Part shown: positions 7,982-13,588 of the stretch, one piece after another
Layout: each line of letters begins with the position of its first letter
How positions within the stretch are numbered: position 1 is the stretch's first letter
IMG/VR virus record: IMGVR_UViG_3300035523_000031
Location: 1 to 41,925 of that record
Length of the DNA: 41,925 nt
Reading direction: 5' to 3' (one strand)
Source of the DNA: a virus
The notes under the pieces: model-generated
Told to the model about the DNA's origin: nothing
Seen by the model: the letters and a program-made list of their open reading frames with translations, nothing else
The model's database searches: none
Translations under genes and position numbers: made by a program

Positions 7982-8199
7982 GGCAGCACCTTCGCCAGCT
8001 TCCTGCGCCACGCTGCGGCGCCGCGCATGGCCCACTCCCACGCGCTGGCGTTGCCGGCGATCCGTGCCGCGCGGGCTTGCCGCAGGCAGCGGACCGTGTT
8101 GTCGCGGGCGGTCTGGATGCGCAGCGCGCGCAGGTCGAGCATCGTGCCGACGTGGGCCGGGCCGTCGCTCTCGCGGGTGGGGTAGAGGGCGGAGGTCAC
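7978..8199 (-). CDS. Small basic early protein, unknown function
   Basis: The 73-residue protein is rich in Arg and Ala, with helical segments (DLRALRIQTARDNTVRCLRQ and AWEWAMRGAAAWRRKLAK). Its ATG overlaps the upstream stop and its own stop overlaps the next start, so it is locked into the translationally coupled operon. No known domain recognised. The charge pattern could suit nucleic-acid or protein binding. Confidence 0.6.
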   Translation of the reverse strand: MTSALYPTRESDGPAHVGTMLDLRALRIQTARDNTVRCLRQARAARIAGNASAWEWAMRGAAAWRRKLAKVLP

Positions 8200-8525
8200 G
8201 ACGCGGCTCCAGTGGCCTTGGCGATGGCGGCGCGGGCAACATCGGCGGCGGCCAACCGGCCGGCTTGGTCTACGTGGTGGGTGCGCTCAATCGCAGCGAC
8301 ACACGTATGCAGCGCCTCCAGCAGCTCGGGAGCGGCGGCGATCAGGCGGGCGTTGGCGACGAGTTCGTGATACTCCGGGCCGTTGCCTGGATAGTCCGCG
8401 TAGATGCAGGCGTGATTCAGCTTGCCCCGCTTCCACGGGAACGGGCCGACCTTGAAGCAGACGCCGACAGAGGTGCGGACCGTTTCCATGGTCCACGGCC
8501 CAGGGGTGTGCGTGGCCGCGCTCAT
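8196..8525 (-). CDS. Conserved phage hypothetical protein (HTPGPW type)
   Basis: The 109-residue protein starts with the THTPGPWTM motif and ends with the ANARLIAAAPELLEAL helix, a pair of landmarks seen together in many small early proteins of phages from high-GC proteobacteria. The middle (about 20-60) is a short beta region with aromatic residues. Function unknown. The ATG at 8525 overlaps the preceding stop; the reading frame stays open upstream to 8684 but that part shadows another gene. Confidence 0.75.
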   Translation of the reverse strand: MSAATHTPGPWTMETVRTSVGVCFKVGPFPWKRGKLNHACIYADYPGNGPEYHELVANARLIAAAPELLEALHTCVAAIERTHHVDQAGRLAAADVARAAIAKATGAAS

Positions 8526-8902
8526 GCGAAGTCCGCCTGCATGTCCGCCCACTTCGCCCCAGCCTCGGCCAGCAGCTGCTGCGCGTCGCGCTGGCACCCG
8601 CGACCGTTCGCCGCGTTCACCAGCACCTGCATTGCCCGCTTGCCGAAGTCGCTGTACGTCAGCGCGTCTTCGATCAGCTCCCACACCAGCGGCGCCGGCT
8701 CACCGCGCCGCGCGAACAGGGCCCGCGCCGTCACGTCGCCGTGCTGCACAGCTCCGGCGAAGAGCTGGCGCAGCAGCGCCTCAGCAGCGACGCGCTCGCG
8801 CTCGTCGGCCTCCATGCGCGCCAGCACCTGCTGCGTGCTGTCGTTCGCGCGGCACGCGGCCCGGCGTTCCGGGTCCAGGGCTTGTTCGAGGATCGCGCTC
8901 AC
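8522..8902 (-). CDS. Helical early protein, unknown function
   Basis: The 126-residue, mostly helical protein (LEQALDPERRAACRANDST, ERERVAAEALLRQLFAGAV, PAPLVWELIEDALTY, AMQVLVNAANGR) has no recognised motif. The GTG at 8902 overlaps the preceding TGA (GTGA), the same coupling used across this operon. Function unknown. Confidence 0.62.
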   Translation of the reverse strand: MSAILEQALDPERRAACRANDSTQQVLARMEADERERVAAEALLRQLFAGAVQHGDVTARALFARRGEPAPLVWELIEDALTYSDFGKRAMQVLVNAANGRGCQRDAQQLLAEAGAKWADMQADFA

Positions 8903-9651
8903 GATGTCACCTCGACCGGTTTGCCCGCTTCGAGCGTGTACCAGACGTTCGCCTTGACACCGTCGCGCCCGGCGACGCCGGCCCACGCGGCAACGATCGT
9001 CCATTGGCTGTCACGTTCCACGAGGAACAGCGCGCAGCCTTCGGCGGCCATCGCGCGGCCATCGCGGCCGGACGCCATCGCGGCCCCGTGCTTGCCGGTG
9101 GCGCTCGCCGCGCCGCTGTACCCGGTGGCGCTCGCCGCGCCTCTGTCCCCGGTGGCGCTCGCCGCGCCTCTGTCCCCGGTGGCGCTCGCCGCGCCTCTGT
9201 CCCCGGTGGCGCTCGCCGCGCCTCTGTCCCCGGTGGCGCTCGCGTGGCCCTGCTCCGCATCGGACAGCGCTGGCGACTCCGGATCGATCGGTTTCGCGCG
9301 GCTGAACGTGTCTTCGACCGCGGCCTTGATCAGCCCGGCGAAGTCAATTTCGGCCTTGATGTGGATGCGAGAGCTCGCGACCTTCGTGTCGCCGTCGTGC
9401 CGCGCGATCTCGCCGGACTGCTCGACGATCGCGAAGCGCGAACCGGCCGGCGGGTAGTAGGCGAAGACGTCCAGCGGGTGCTCGCAGGCGTGGAAGCCGC
9501 CCTCGCACGCCTTGACTTCGCCCTTGTGCTCGTAGGTCTTGCCGAGTTCGAACTGGAACGGCACGCCGCCGCCGTGGCAGCACAGCTTCGAGTCGAAGCC
9601 CTTGTACGCCAGCACGACCTGAGCCGCTTGCTCCACCTGTCTCTTCGCCAT
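8899..9651 (-). CDS. First gene of left early operon, with nine-residue tandem repeats
   Basis: The 250-residue protein has three parts. Residues 1-125 form a compact domain (VLAYKGFDSKLCCHGGG, GGFHACEHPLDVFAYY) resembling a phage domain of unknown function in which the FHACE-x-PLDV motif recurs. Residues 130-185 consist of a nine-residue unit, GAASATGDR, repeated about five times, which may form a small beta-solenoid or a flexible spacer. The last 60 residues (ALFLVERDSQWTIVAAWAGVAGRDG) form another strand-rich domain. The ATG follows GGAGAGACAG, and the gene is first after the probable left promoter and operator. The role is unknown; being first expressed, it could counter host functions. 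Confidence 0.7.
   Translation of the reverse strand: MAKRQVEQAAQVVLAYKGFDSKLCCHGGGVPFQFELGKTYEHKGEVKACEGGFHACEHPLDVFAYYPPAGSRFAIVEQSGEIARHDGDTKVASSRIHIKAEIDFAGLIKAAVEDTFSRAKPIDPESPALSDAEQGHASATGDRGAASATGDRGAASATGDRGAASATGDRGAASATGYSGAASATGKHGAAMASGRDGRAMAAEGCALFLVERDSQWTIVAAWAGVAGRDGVKANVWYTLEAGKPVEVTS
9095..9256. repeat. 27-bp tandem repeat inside a coding sequence
   Basis: Six units start at 9095, 9122, 9149, 9176, 9203 and 9230. The four middle units are identical; the first differs at two positions and the last diverges after 14 bases. The unit length is a multiple of three, so gain or loss of copies keeps frame and changes only the number of nine-residue protein repeats. Short-read assembly may have mis-stated the copy number. 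Confidence 0.95.
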
Positions 9652-9685
9652 CTGTCTCTCCTGCCGCCCGGTTCGTGGGCGTGGA

Positions 9686-9740
9686 TATAATTGTGCACAA
9701 GGAAATCTAGTAATGCAAGAGAAACTTGCATGGAGCCGCC
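9686..9740. promoter_or_regulatory. Left early promoter region with operator palindrome
   Basis: A perfect 7-bp inverted repeat, ATGCAAG (9713-9719) and CTTGCAT (9725-9731) with five bases between, lies about 60-80 bp upstream of the leftward gene starting at 9651. It is part of a 35-bp block (9706-9740) that matches 11660-11694 at 31 of 35 positions. AT-rich TATAAT (9686-9691) and its complement lie beside it in a GC-rich background and may form the leftward -10 region, although a good -35 is not clear. I infer an operator for the XRE repressor. Confidence 0.6.
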
Positions 9741-9785
9741 CCAACAATCCGACGAACGGTAGTCAGCGGGGCAGTTCCGGGCGTG

Positions 9786-9808
9786 AAAAAGCCCGCGCGA
9801 GGCGGGCT
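9786..9808 (-). terminator. Rho-independent terminator for leftward transcription
   Basis: Read on the minus strand, AGCCCGC and GCGGGCT (9790-9796 and 9802-9808) form a 7-bp GC stem with a 5-base loop, followed by five U residues (9786-9790). It lies downstream of the leftward repressor operon and would keep that transcript from running into the left early promoter region. Confidence 0.8.
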
Positions 9809-9819
9809 AGGAGAGAGCG

Positions 9820-10029
9820 ATGGACATCAAGTTGACGATTCCCGCACAGCCGGCACGGGAGATAACGATTCCAGAGTGCCCAGCACCGGGCGAGCGCGAG
9901 GCGCTCTGTCAAGCGATGGCTACGGCGAGACCCGGTGACGTGGTGACCTGCCCGCCGGGGACGCTGCTATCTCACTGGAACGGCCCAAATTTCAGCTGGA
10001 ACACGATGCCAGTCAGGATGCATTTCTAG
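9820..10029 (+). CDS. Small protein, unknown function, opposed to repressor operon
   Basis: The 69-residue protein contains a PAREITIPECPAPGEREALC segment and a C-terminal PPGTLLSHWNGPNFSWN stretch. A clear AGGAGAGAG site precedes the ATG, the main reason to accept it. It runs opposite to the repressor operon and overlaps the last gene of that operon by 17 bp tail to tail, so the leftward transcript is antisense to it. No family recognised. Confidence 0.55.
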   Translation: MDIKLTIPAQPAREITIPECPAPGEREALCQAMATARPGDVVTCPPGTLLSHWNGPNFSWNTMPVRMHF

Positions 10030-10216
10030 ACTGGCGCTCGACAGCGGCCGCGAGTTCGATCAGGCTGGCGCCGAGCACGCGAGCTTGGGCAGCCGTCAGT
10101 GTCGCAATGAGGTTTAGATTGAAGGTTCCGGAGCCGTCATCAGGTCGCGGCAGCACAAGATGAATGCAGTCGCGCGCGAACACGGGATAAACGGGGCCTT
10201 GGTCAGGGAACATCAT
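10013..10216 (-). CDS. Small cytosolic protein, last gene of repressor operon
   Basis: The 67-residue protein has a short beta part (GPVYPVFARDCIHLVLPRP) followed by a helix (TAAQARVLGASLIELAAAVE). No signal sequence and no family recognised. Its ATG overlaps the HNH gene stop (ATGA). Being coupled to three exported proteins, it could be an accessory or protective factor for them, but nothing in its sequence shows that. Confidence 0.6.
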   Translation of the reverse strand: MMFPDQGPVYPVFARDCIHLVLPRPDDGSGTFNLNLIATLTAAQARVLGASLIELAAAVERQSRNAS

Positions 10217-10500
10217 TTTCTCCTGAGCGAGCGACAAAGCCGGCGCTCGTCGGCGTCCTTGCGGACCGCAGCCGCAACCGTCTGCCACTGCATGTTCGTC
10301 CGGCGATCCGGGCCGCCGGCGCACAGCGGCCGCACGTGGTCGATCACGTAACCAGGGCACGAGCCCCGGCGTCGGCCAGTCGAAGGGCAGGGGTGCTCGC
10401 GCTCAAAGGCGGCGCGCTCAACCGCAGAACGCTCTTGGTGCGCTTTCGAAACTAAAGGCAGCGCTACGATCAACGCCGCCGTCAATCGCAGGGCGCTCAT
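10213..10500 (-). CDS. Exported HNH-type nuclease-like protein
   Basis: The 95-residue protein has an N-terminal hydrophobic stretch (LTAALIVALPLV, residues 6-17) ending in SKA, which looks like a cleavable signal peptide. The mature part holds an HNH-like core: CPSTGRRRGSCPGYVIDHV with the conserved D-H pair, LCAGGPDRRTNMQWQT supplying the Asn, and a final ADERRLC that may complete a cysteine pair. Similar secreted HNH proteins are common in proteobacteria and their phages but, as far as I know, lack a settled role. Here it is coupled by ATGA to its neighbours in the repressor operon, so it should be made in lysogens. A periplasmic nuclease acting on incoming DNA is a possible role. Confidence 0.78.
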   Translation of the reverse strand: MSALRLTAALIVALPLVSKAHQERSAVERAAFEREHPCPSTGRRRGSCPGYVIDHVRPLCAGGPDRRTNMQWQTVAAAVRKDADERRLCRSLRRK

Positions 10501-10793
10501 TTCTTGCGATCAGCAACGCGCTGAGCCAGGATCATCTGAATCAGGTGCGGCCTCAGCGCCTCTGCCATCGCGTTTTCTCTCTGCACGTCGATCGCAGCGT
10601 TGGCAAACGCTCGGCGACACAGGCCGTACAACCCAATCGCCACCGTGGCGGCGTCGGATTGATGGTCGTCGAGCGACGCGATGCCCGACTTCGCGCATTC
10701 GAAATATTTGCGCGTTGCTTCTGCGTATTGGTCTTGCGCGCGAGCACTGACAACCGCGACGCACATGAAGCACAGCAGTGCTACGCGCTGCAT
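10497..10793 (-). CDS. Small exported protein, unknown function
   Basis: The 98-residue protein has a likely signal peptide at residues 1-20 (hydrophobic VALLCFMCVAVV, then ARA before QDQY). The mature part is helical with two cysteines (YFECAKSG and YGLCRRAF), perhaps one disulphide in the periplasm. The start at 10793 overlaps the lipoprotein gene by 13 bp; the ribosome site is weak. The stop overlaps the HNH gene start. Function unknown. Confidence 0.68.
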   Translation of the reverse strand: MQRVALLCFMCVAVVSARAQDQYAEATRKYFECAKSGIASLDDHQSDAATVAIGLYGLCRRAFANAAIDVQRENAMAEALRPHLIQMILAQRVADRKK

Positions 10794-11107
10794 TTCTTCG
10801 CGACGCGCAACTCTTCCAGCTGCTTCTGTCGAGTGGTCGCGCTTTCCATCGCCGCTTGGCGCTCCATCGAATTGCCGATTCCGAAGTCGCCCAGGAACGC
10901 CAGCACGTCCTTCCCGCTGAACTGCGCCTCGGTTGTCACGCGCTCGACGAAGCCATTCGTGCGGGCCGCGTCGAGCGCAATCTCGCGGCAAGTCATCGAT
11001 TCCTTCTCGAAGGATGTGAGCGGGCCGAGTCGCCCGTATGTCTTCGTTGCGCAGCCGGCGACCGCGGCGGCCAACAGCGTGGCGACGATGATTTGGCGAA
11101 CGATCAT
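10781..11107 (-). CDS. Predicted lipoprotein in repressor operon
   Basis: The 108-residue protein has a lipoprotein signal (IIVATLLAAAVAGC, lipidation Cys19). The mature part starts ATKTYGRLGPLTSFEKESMTC and contains a conserved-looking FSGKDVLAFLGDFGIGN segment and a coiled C-terminal helix. Similar short lipoproteins occur in bacterial genomes without known function. The ATG overlaps the repressor stop (ATGA), so lysogens should make it and place it in an envelope membrane. Surface or periplasmic lipoproteins of prophages often alter phage entry; that role is inferred. Confidence 0.75.
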   Translation of the reverse strand: MIVRQIIVATLLAAAVAGCATKTYGRLGPLTSFEKESMTCREIALDAARTNGFVERVTTEAQFSGKDVLAFLGDFGIGNSMERQAAMESATTRQKQLEELRVAKKCSA

Positions 11108-11613
11108 CTCTTCTCCGGAGGGATGTCGTCCAGCAGCGAGCGCTGGCGCAGCTGCTCTGTCACTTCGAGTGCGGCGCGTGCGAGCTCAGTCTTCTTCGCG
11201 TCCGCGAAGTGGCGGGCGGGTGTTGAGCGGATTCCGTGGGGGGCGAGCAGTTTCTCCCTGAGCGCGCGAATCTTCGCGGCCTTGATCGCGACCTCTTCCA
11301 GGATGCGCCGCCACTCGTCCTCGTCGACCTGGATCTCACGCAGGTTGTCGACGAAGCGCTGCTCGTCGTCGGTCAGCGCGCCGAAATCGCTCCCAGGCTC
11401 CGGCGGCCCGGCAAGGTCGTCCAGTGCCAGCAGGCGGCGAACGACCTCCATCCTTGTGCGCTTCGGCGCGGAGGCTCCGTTTTCCCACTGCTGAACGGTC
11501 TGCCAGCTCAGCGGCTTCTTCAGCTCCTCGGCCTTGCTGACTTCGCTGGCCAGCCTTTCCATGGACCAGCCCTTCCTCTCGCGGGCGGTCTTGATCTGCT
11601 GGTGAATGTCCAT
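11104..11613 (-). CDS. XRE-family repressor, probable CI-type lysogeny regulator
   Basis: The 169-residue protein has an N-terminal helix-turn-helix (about residues 5-65: IKTARERKGWSMERLASEVSK, then SWQTVQQWENGASAPKRTRM), and a charged helical C-terminal half without the Ser/Lys autoproteolysis domain of LexA-type repressors. It is divergently placed from a Cro/YdaS-like gene, with operator-like repeats between. I start at the ATG at 11613; an ATG at 11646 would add 11 residues inside the promoter region. It probably holds the rightward and leftward early promoters silent. The lack of a peptidase domain suggests induction by something other than RecA-driven self-cleavage. Confidence 0.82.
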   Translation of the reverse strand: MDIHQQIKTARERKGWSMERLASEVSKAEELKKPLSWQTVQQWENGASAPKRTRMEVVRRLLALDDLAGPPEPGSDFGALTDDEQRFVDNLREIQVDEDEWRRILEEVAIKAAKIRALREKLLAPHGIRSTPARHFADAKKTELARAALEVTEQLRQRSLLDDIPPEKR

Positions 11614-11638
11614 GTCCGCAAGTTTTTCCTGCGAAGGC

Positions 11639-11694
11639 TTGTGCATCAATGCAAGATGGTCTAGTATTGCTAGAGAATCTTGCATGGAGCCGCG
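11639..11694 (+). promoter_or_regulatory. Rightward early promoter with operator half-sites
   Basis: TTGTGC (11639-11644) and TAGTAT (11662-11667) are separated by exactly 17 bases and precede the Cro-like gene. ATGCAAG (11649-11655) lies in the spacer, and the degenerate palindrome TTGCTAG / CTTGCAT (11668-11674 and 11679-11685) lies just downstream of the -10. Block 11660-11694 matches the left operator block at 31 of 35 bases. A repressor bound here would block polymerase; the assignment is inferred. Confidence 0.65.
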
Positions 11695-11967
11695 ATGAAA
11701 CTGGATGTCCCCCCTGACGTTGAAAGTCCAACTGCCAGGGCCGTCCGGCTCCTCGGCGGCCCGGTTCGTGCAGCCTCCCGGCTGAACGTCGAGCGCTACC
11801 AGACCGTCCAGTCGTGGCTGCGAAATCGCGTCCCGGCGGAGTACTGCCCCCTGATCGAGCGTGAGACCGACGGCGCTGTCCGGTGCGAGGAACTGCGCCC
11901 CGATGTCGCCTGGGACGTGCTGCGCGAGCAGGCAGGGCAGGGCGCCGCCACCCATCCCCAAGCCTGA
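11695..11967 (+). CDS. YdaS/Cro-like DNA-binding protein
   Basis: The 90-residue protein has a helix-turn-helix (TARAVRLLGGPVRAASRLNV, then YQTVQSWLRNRVPAEYCPLIE) and the VRCEELRPDVAWDVLR ending typical of YdaS-family phage regulators, which take the place of Cro. It is the first gene of the rightward early transcript, opposite the repressor. The ATG at 11695 follows a GGAG only five bases away, and the operator overlaps its leader. Confidence 0.82.
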   Translation: MKLDVPPDVESPTARAVRLLGGPVRAASRLNVERYQTVQSWLRNRVPAEYCPLIERETDGAVRCEELRPDVAWDVLREQAGQGAATHPQA

Positions 11968-12089
11968 GGCGCACACGCCATGCGCGCGCCCTGGTTCCTC
12001 TGTTTCGAAACGGCTGAGCCTCATGCGGCGCAGTTTTGCCCGCGCGAGCCTCGCAACGCCACGCAATCTTTCTGCGGAGGTCTGCGGAC

Positions 12090-12479
12090 ATGACGCAACC
12101 AACCCTGCTTGCCGTCGAGGTTCCCCTCTCGGAGATCGTGCGCAAGAAGTCGCTCGGGCAGGCCATCGAGTACTGCGCCGAGCTGGCCGGCTACAGCTAC
12201 GACAAGGAGCTGGAAGAGGCGCTGCGCAAACACGGCGTGAGGGTCGACGCGACCCAGCTCACGCGCTGGAAGCAGGGCGGCGAGGGGATCAAGGAAGAAA
12301 AGTTCTTCGGCCTGATGGACGCGTGCGGCAACGACGCGCCGCTGCTGTACCTGAACTACGCCCGCGGCTGGGACCTGCACGCGATGCGCCGGCGCGAGAG
12401 CGAGCTGCAGCGCGAGCTGCGTCTGGCGCGCGAGGAGAACGCCGCGCTGCGCCGCGTGCTGCAGGGGAGTGGAACATGA
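12090..12479 (+). CDS. CII/YdaT-like regulatory protein
   Basis: The 129-residue protein has an N-terminal domain that resembles a phage DNA-binding fold (KKSLGQAIEYCAELAGYSYDKELEEAL, then VDATQLTRWKQGGEGIKEEKF with a helix-turn-helix look), and a C-terminal coiled-coil helix (MRRRESELQRELRLAREENAALRR) suited to oligomerisation. The place after the Cro-like gene is where CII or YdaT regulators sit. GCGGAGG precedes the ATG. It may activate lysogeny or late promoters. Confidence 0.65.
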   Translation: MTQPTLLAVEVPLSEIVRKKSLGQAIEYCAELAGYSYDKELEEALRKHGVRVDATQLTRWKQGGEGIKEEKFFGLMDACGNDAPLLYLNYARGWDLHAMRRRESELQRELRLAREENAALRRVLQGSGT

Positions 12480-12805
12480 GAATCTATCTCGCCGGGCCGA
12501 TGTCCGGAATCGAAGCCCTGAATTTTCCGGCCTTTGCCAAGGCCGCCGCCTACCTGCGCGCCGCCGGTCACGAGGTGATCAACCCGGCCGAGGAGAACCC
12601 GGACCACGGCATGGCCTGGGCGGACGCACTGCGCGCCGACATCCCCCTGCTGCTGACGTGCGAGGCGATCGCGCTGCTGCCCGGATGGGAAGAGTCCAAG
12701 GGCGCGCGCCTGGAGCACCACATCGCCCGCGAGCTGGGCATGCGCGTGATGCACCTGCCAGGCGACAAGCCCGTGCGGCTGCCGAAGGAGAGCGCCAATG
12801 CGTGA
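12476..12805 (+). CDS. DUF4406 protein (nucleoside deoxyribosyltransferase-like)
   Basis: The 109-residue protein opens with IYLAGPMSGIEALNFPAF, the signature of DUF4406, followed by GHEVINPAE and the acidic LLTCEAIALLPGWEESKGARLE motif. The fold is that of small nucleoside 2-deoxyribosyltransferase or LOG-like enzymes that bind nucleotide sugars. In phages its substrate is unknown; nucleotide salvage or signalling interference are options. ATGA overlap with the upstream gene. Confidence 0.85.
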   Translation: MRIYLAGPMSGIEALNFPAFAKAAAYLRAAGHEVINPAEENPDHGMAWADALRADIPLLLTCEAIALLPGWEESKGARLEHHIARELGMRVMHLPGDKPVRLPKESANA

Positions 12806-12926
12806 ATTCCTGATCGTGCTGGCCTTCGTGGCCGTCGTGTTCATCCTGTTGGTGGCGCTGCTGGTGTGGCTCTCGCGCATCGGACTGCGCGCCCTGGACA
12901 ACGTGGAGGGCGACCCGTGGCACTGA
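12798..12926 (+). CDS. Single-span membrane mini-protein
   Basis: A 42-residue protein with one long hydrophobic segment (residues 5-26: LIVLAFVAVVFILLVALLVWL) and a short polar tail. It overlaps the DUF4406 gene by 8 bp and the next gene by 10 bp, so it is packed into the early operon. Early phage membrane peptides often affect host membrane processes or exclusion; no family recognised. Confidence 0.6.
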   Translation: MREFLIVLAFVAVVFILLVALLVWLSRIGLRALDNVEGDPWH

Positions 12927-13105
12927 GCGCCGCCGTGACCCTCGTGTTGGTGCCGCCTGGGCGCGGCCGCTGGCAGGCCGTCGAGGTGCGCGTTCCGCCG
13001 CGGCGCATGCCGACCACTGGCTGCCCGCTGTTTCCCGCATATCGCAGTGGCCAGCGCATCGTCTTCGATTCCATGGAGTGGCGGATTCGAGAGGTGAGGT
13101 CGTGA
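12917..13105 (+). CDS. Small early protein, unknown function
   Basis: The 62-residue, strand-rich basic protein (AAVTLVLVPPGRGRWQAVEVRV, then SGQRIVFDSMEWRIREV) resembles a small barrel. The GTG at 12917 is chosen because it starts inside the previous gene just before its stop. No family recognised. Confidence 0.5.
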   Translation: MALSAAVTLVLVPPGRGRWQAVEVRVPPRRMPTTGCPLFPAYRSGQRIVFDSMEWRIREVRS

Positions 13106-13266
13106 TGCCGCGTCTTGAGCAAACCGTCGTGATCTACGGTCGGCGCTGCACGCAGCGTGCAGCGGGCCAGAGCTACATCGTGCGCGATGCGCGTGGAAAG
13201 GTGCTCGCGCGGGCCATGACGCGCCTGCTGGCCGTCGCTCGCGCGGCAAGGGCGGTGCTCGCATGA
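13105..13266 (+). CDS. Small basic early protein, unknown function
   Basis: The 53-residue, Arg-rich protein (LEQTVVIYGRRCTQRAAGQSYIVRDARGKVLARA) has a short hairpin followed by a helix. Its ATG overlaps the preceding TGA (TGATG). No family recognised; nucleic-acid binding is possible from charge. Confidence 0.5.
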   Translation: MPRLEQTVVIYGRRCTQRAAGQSYIVRDARGKVLARAMTRLLAVARAARAVLA

Positions 13267-13391
13267 CGCCGCTTCTTCGCGCCCCGACCCCGTCGCGCGG
13301 CCCGGACTGCGCCAGCGTGATTGAAGCGCTCGCCGCGCCGGCTCCGGGTAGGACTGCACCGACGAAGCGTGCCGGAGGCGCGCCGACATGA
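13263..13391 (+). CDS. Mini-gene, unknown function
   Basis: A 42-residue Pro/Ala/Arg-rich reading frame, coupled by ATGA at both ends. The composition is like the surrounding GC-rich DNA in any frame, so it may be a translational bridge rather than a functional protein. It fills a gap that would otherwise be non-coding in a tightly packed operon. Confidence 0.4.
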   Translation: MTPLLRAPTPSRGPDCASVIEALAAPAPGRTAPTKRAGGAPT

Positions 13392-13588
13392 CTGAATCAC
13401 TGCAGGCGCTGGCGTCGCCTCGCCAACTCGCCGTGCGAGAGCACCGCACAACCTACGTGCTCGGCGTGCCGTGTCCGAAGGGCCACAACGGCCCGCGCTA
13501 CACCCTGAACGGCGCGTGCGTCGAATGCCAGCGCGCCTGGAGTCGCGAGGAGCGCGCCAGGATCCGCGCGCAGCGAGGTGCCGCGTGA
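13388..13588 (+). CDS. Small zinc-ribbon-like protein
   Basis: The 66-residue protein has a CPKGHNGPRYTLNGACVECQ motif: Cys and His near one another, then C-x2-C, which fits a single zinc site as in the N-terminal part of phage HNH or recombination-associated fingers. A basic helix (SREERARIRAQR) follows. ATGA overlap upstream and GTGA overlap downstream. It may bind DNA near the replication gene. Confidence 0.62.
   Translation: MTESLQALASPRQLAVREHRTTYVLGVPCPKGHNGPRYTLNGACVECQRAWSREERARIRAQRGAA

Noticed and set aside
12021-12380. Minus-strand frame across the CII-like gene
   Set aside because: Shadow frame with no start context; the plus-strand gene has a strong GCGGAGG site and coupled downstream genes.
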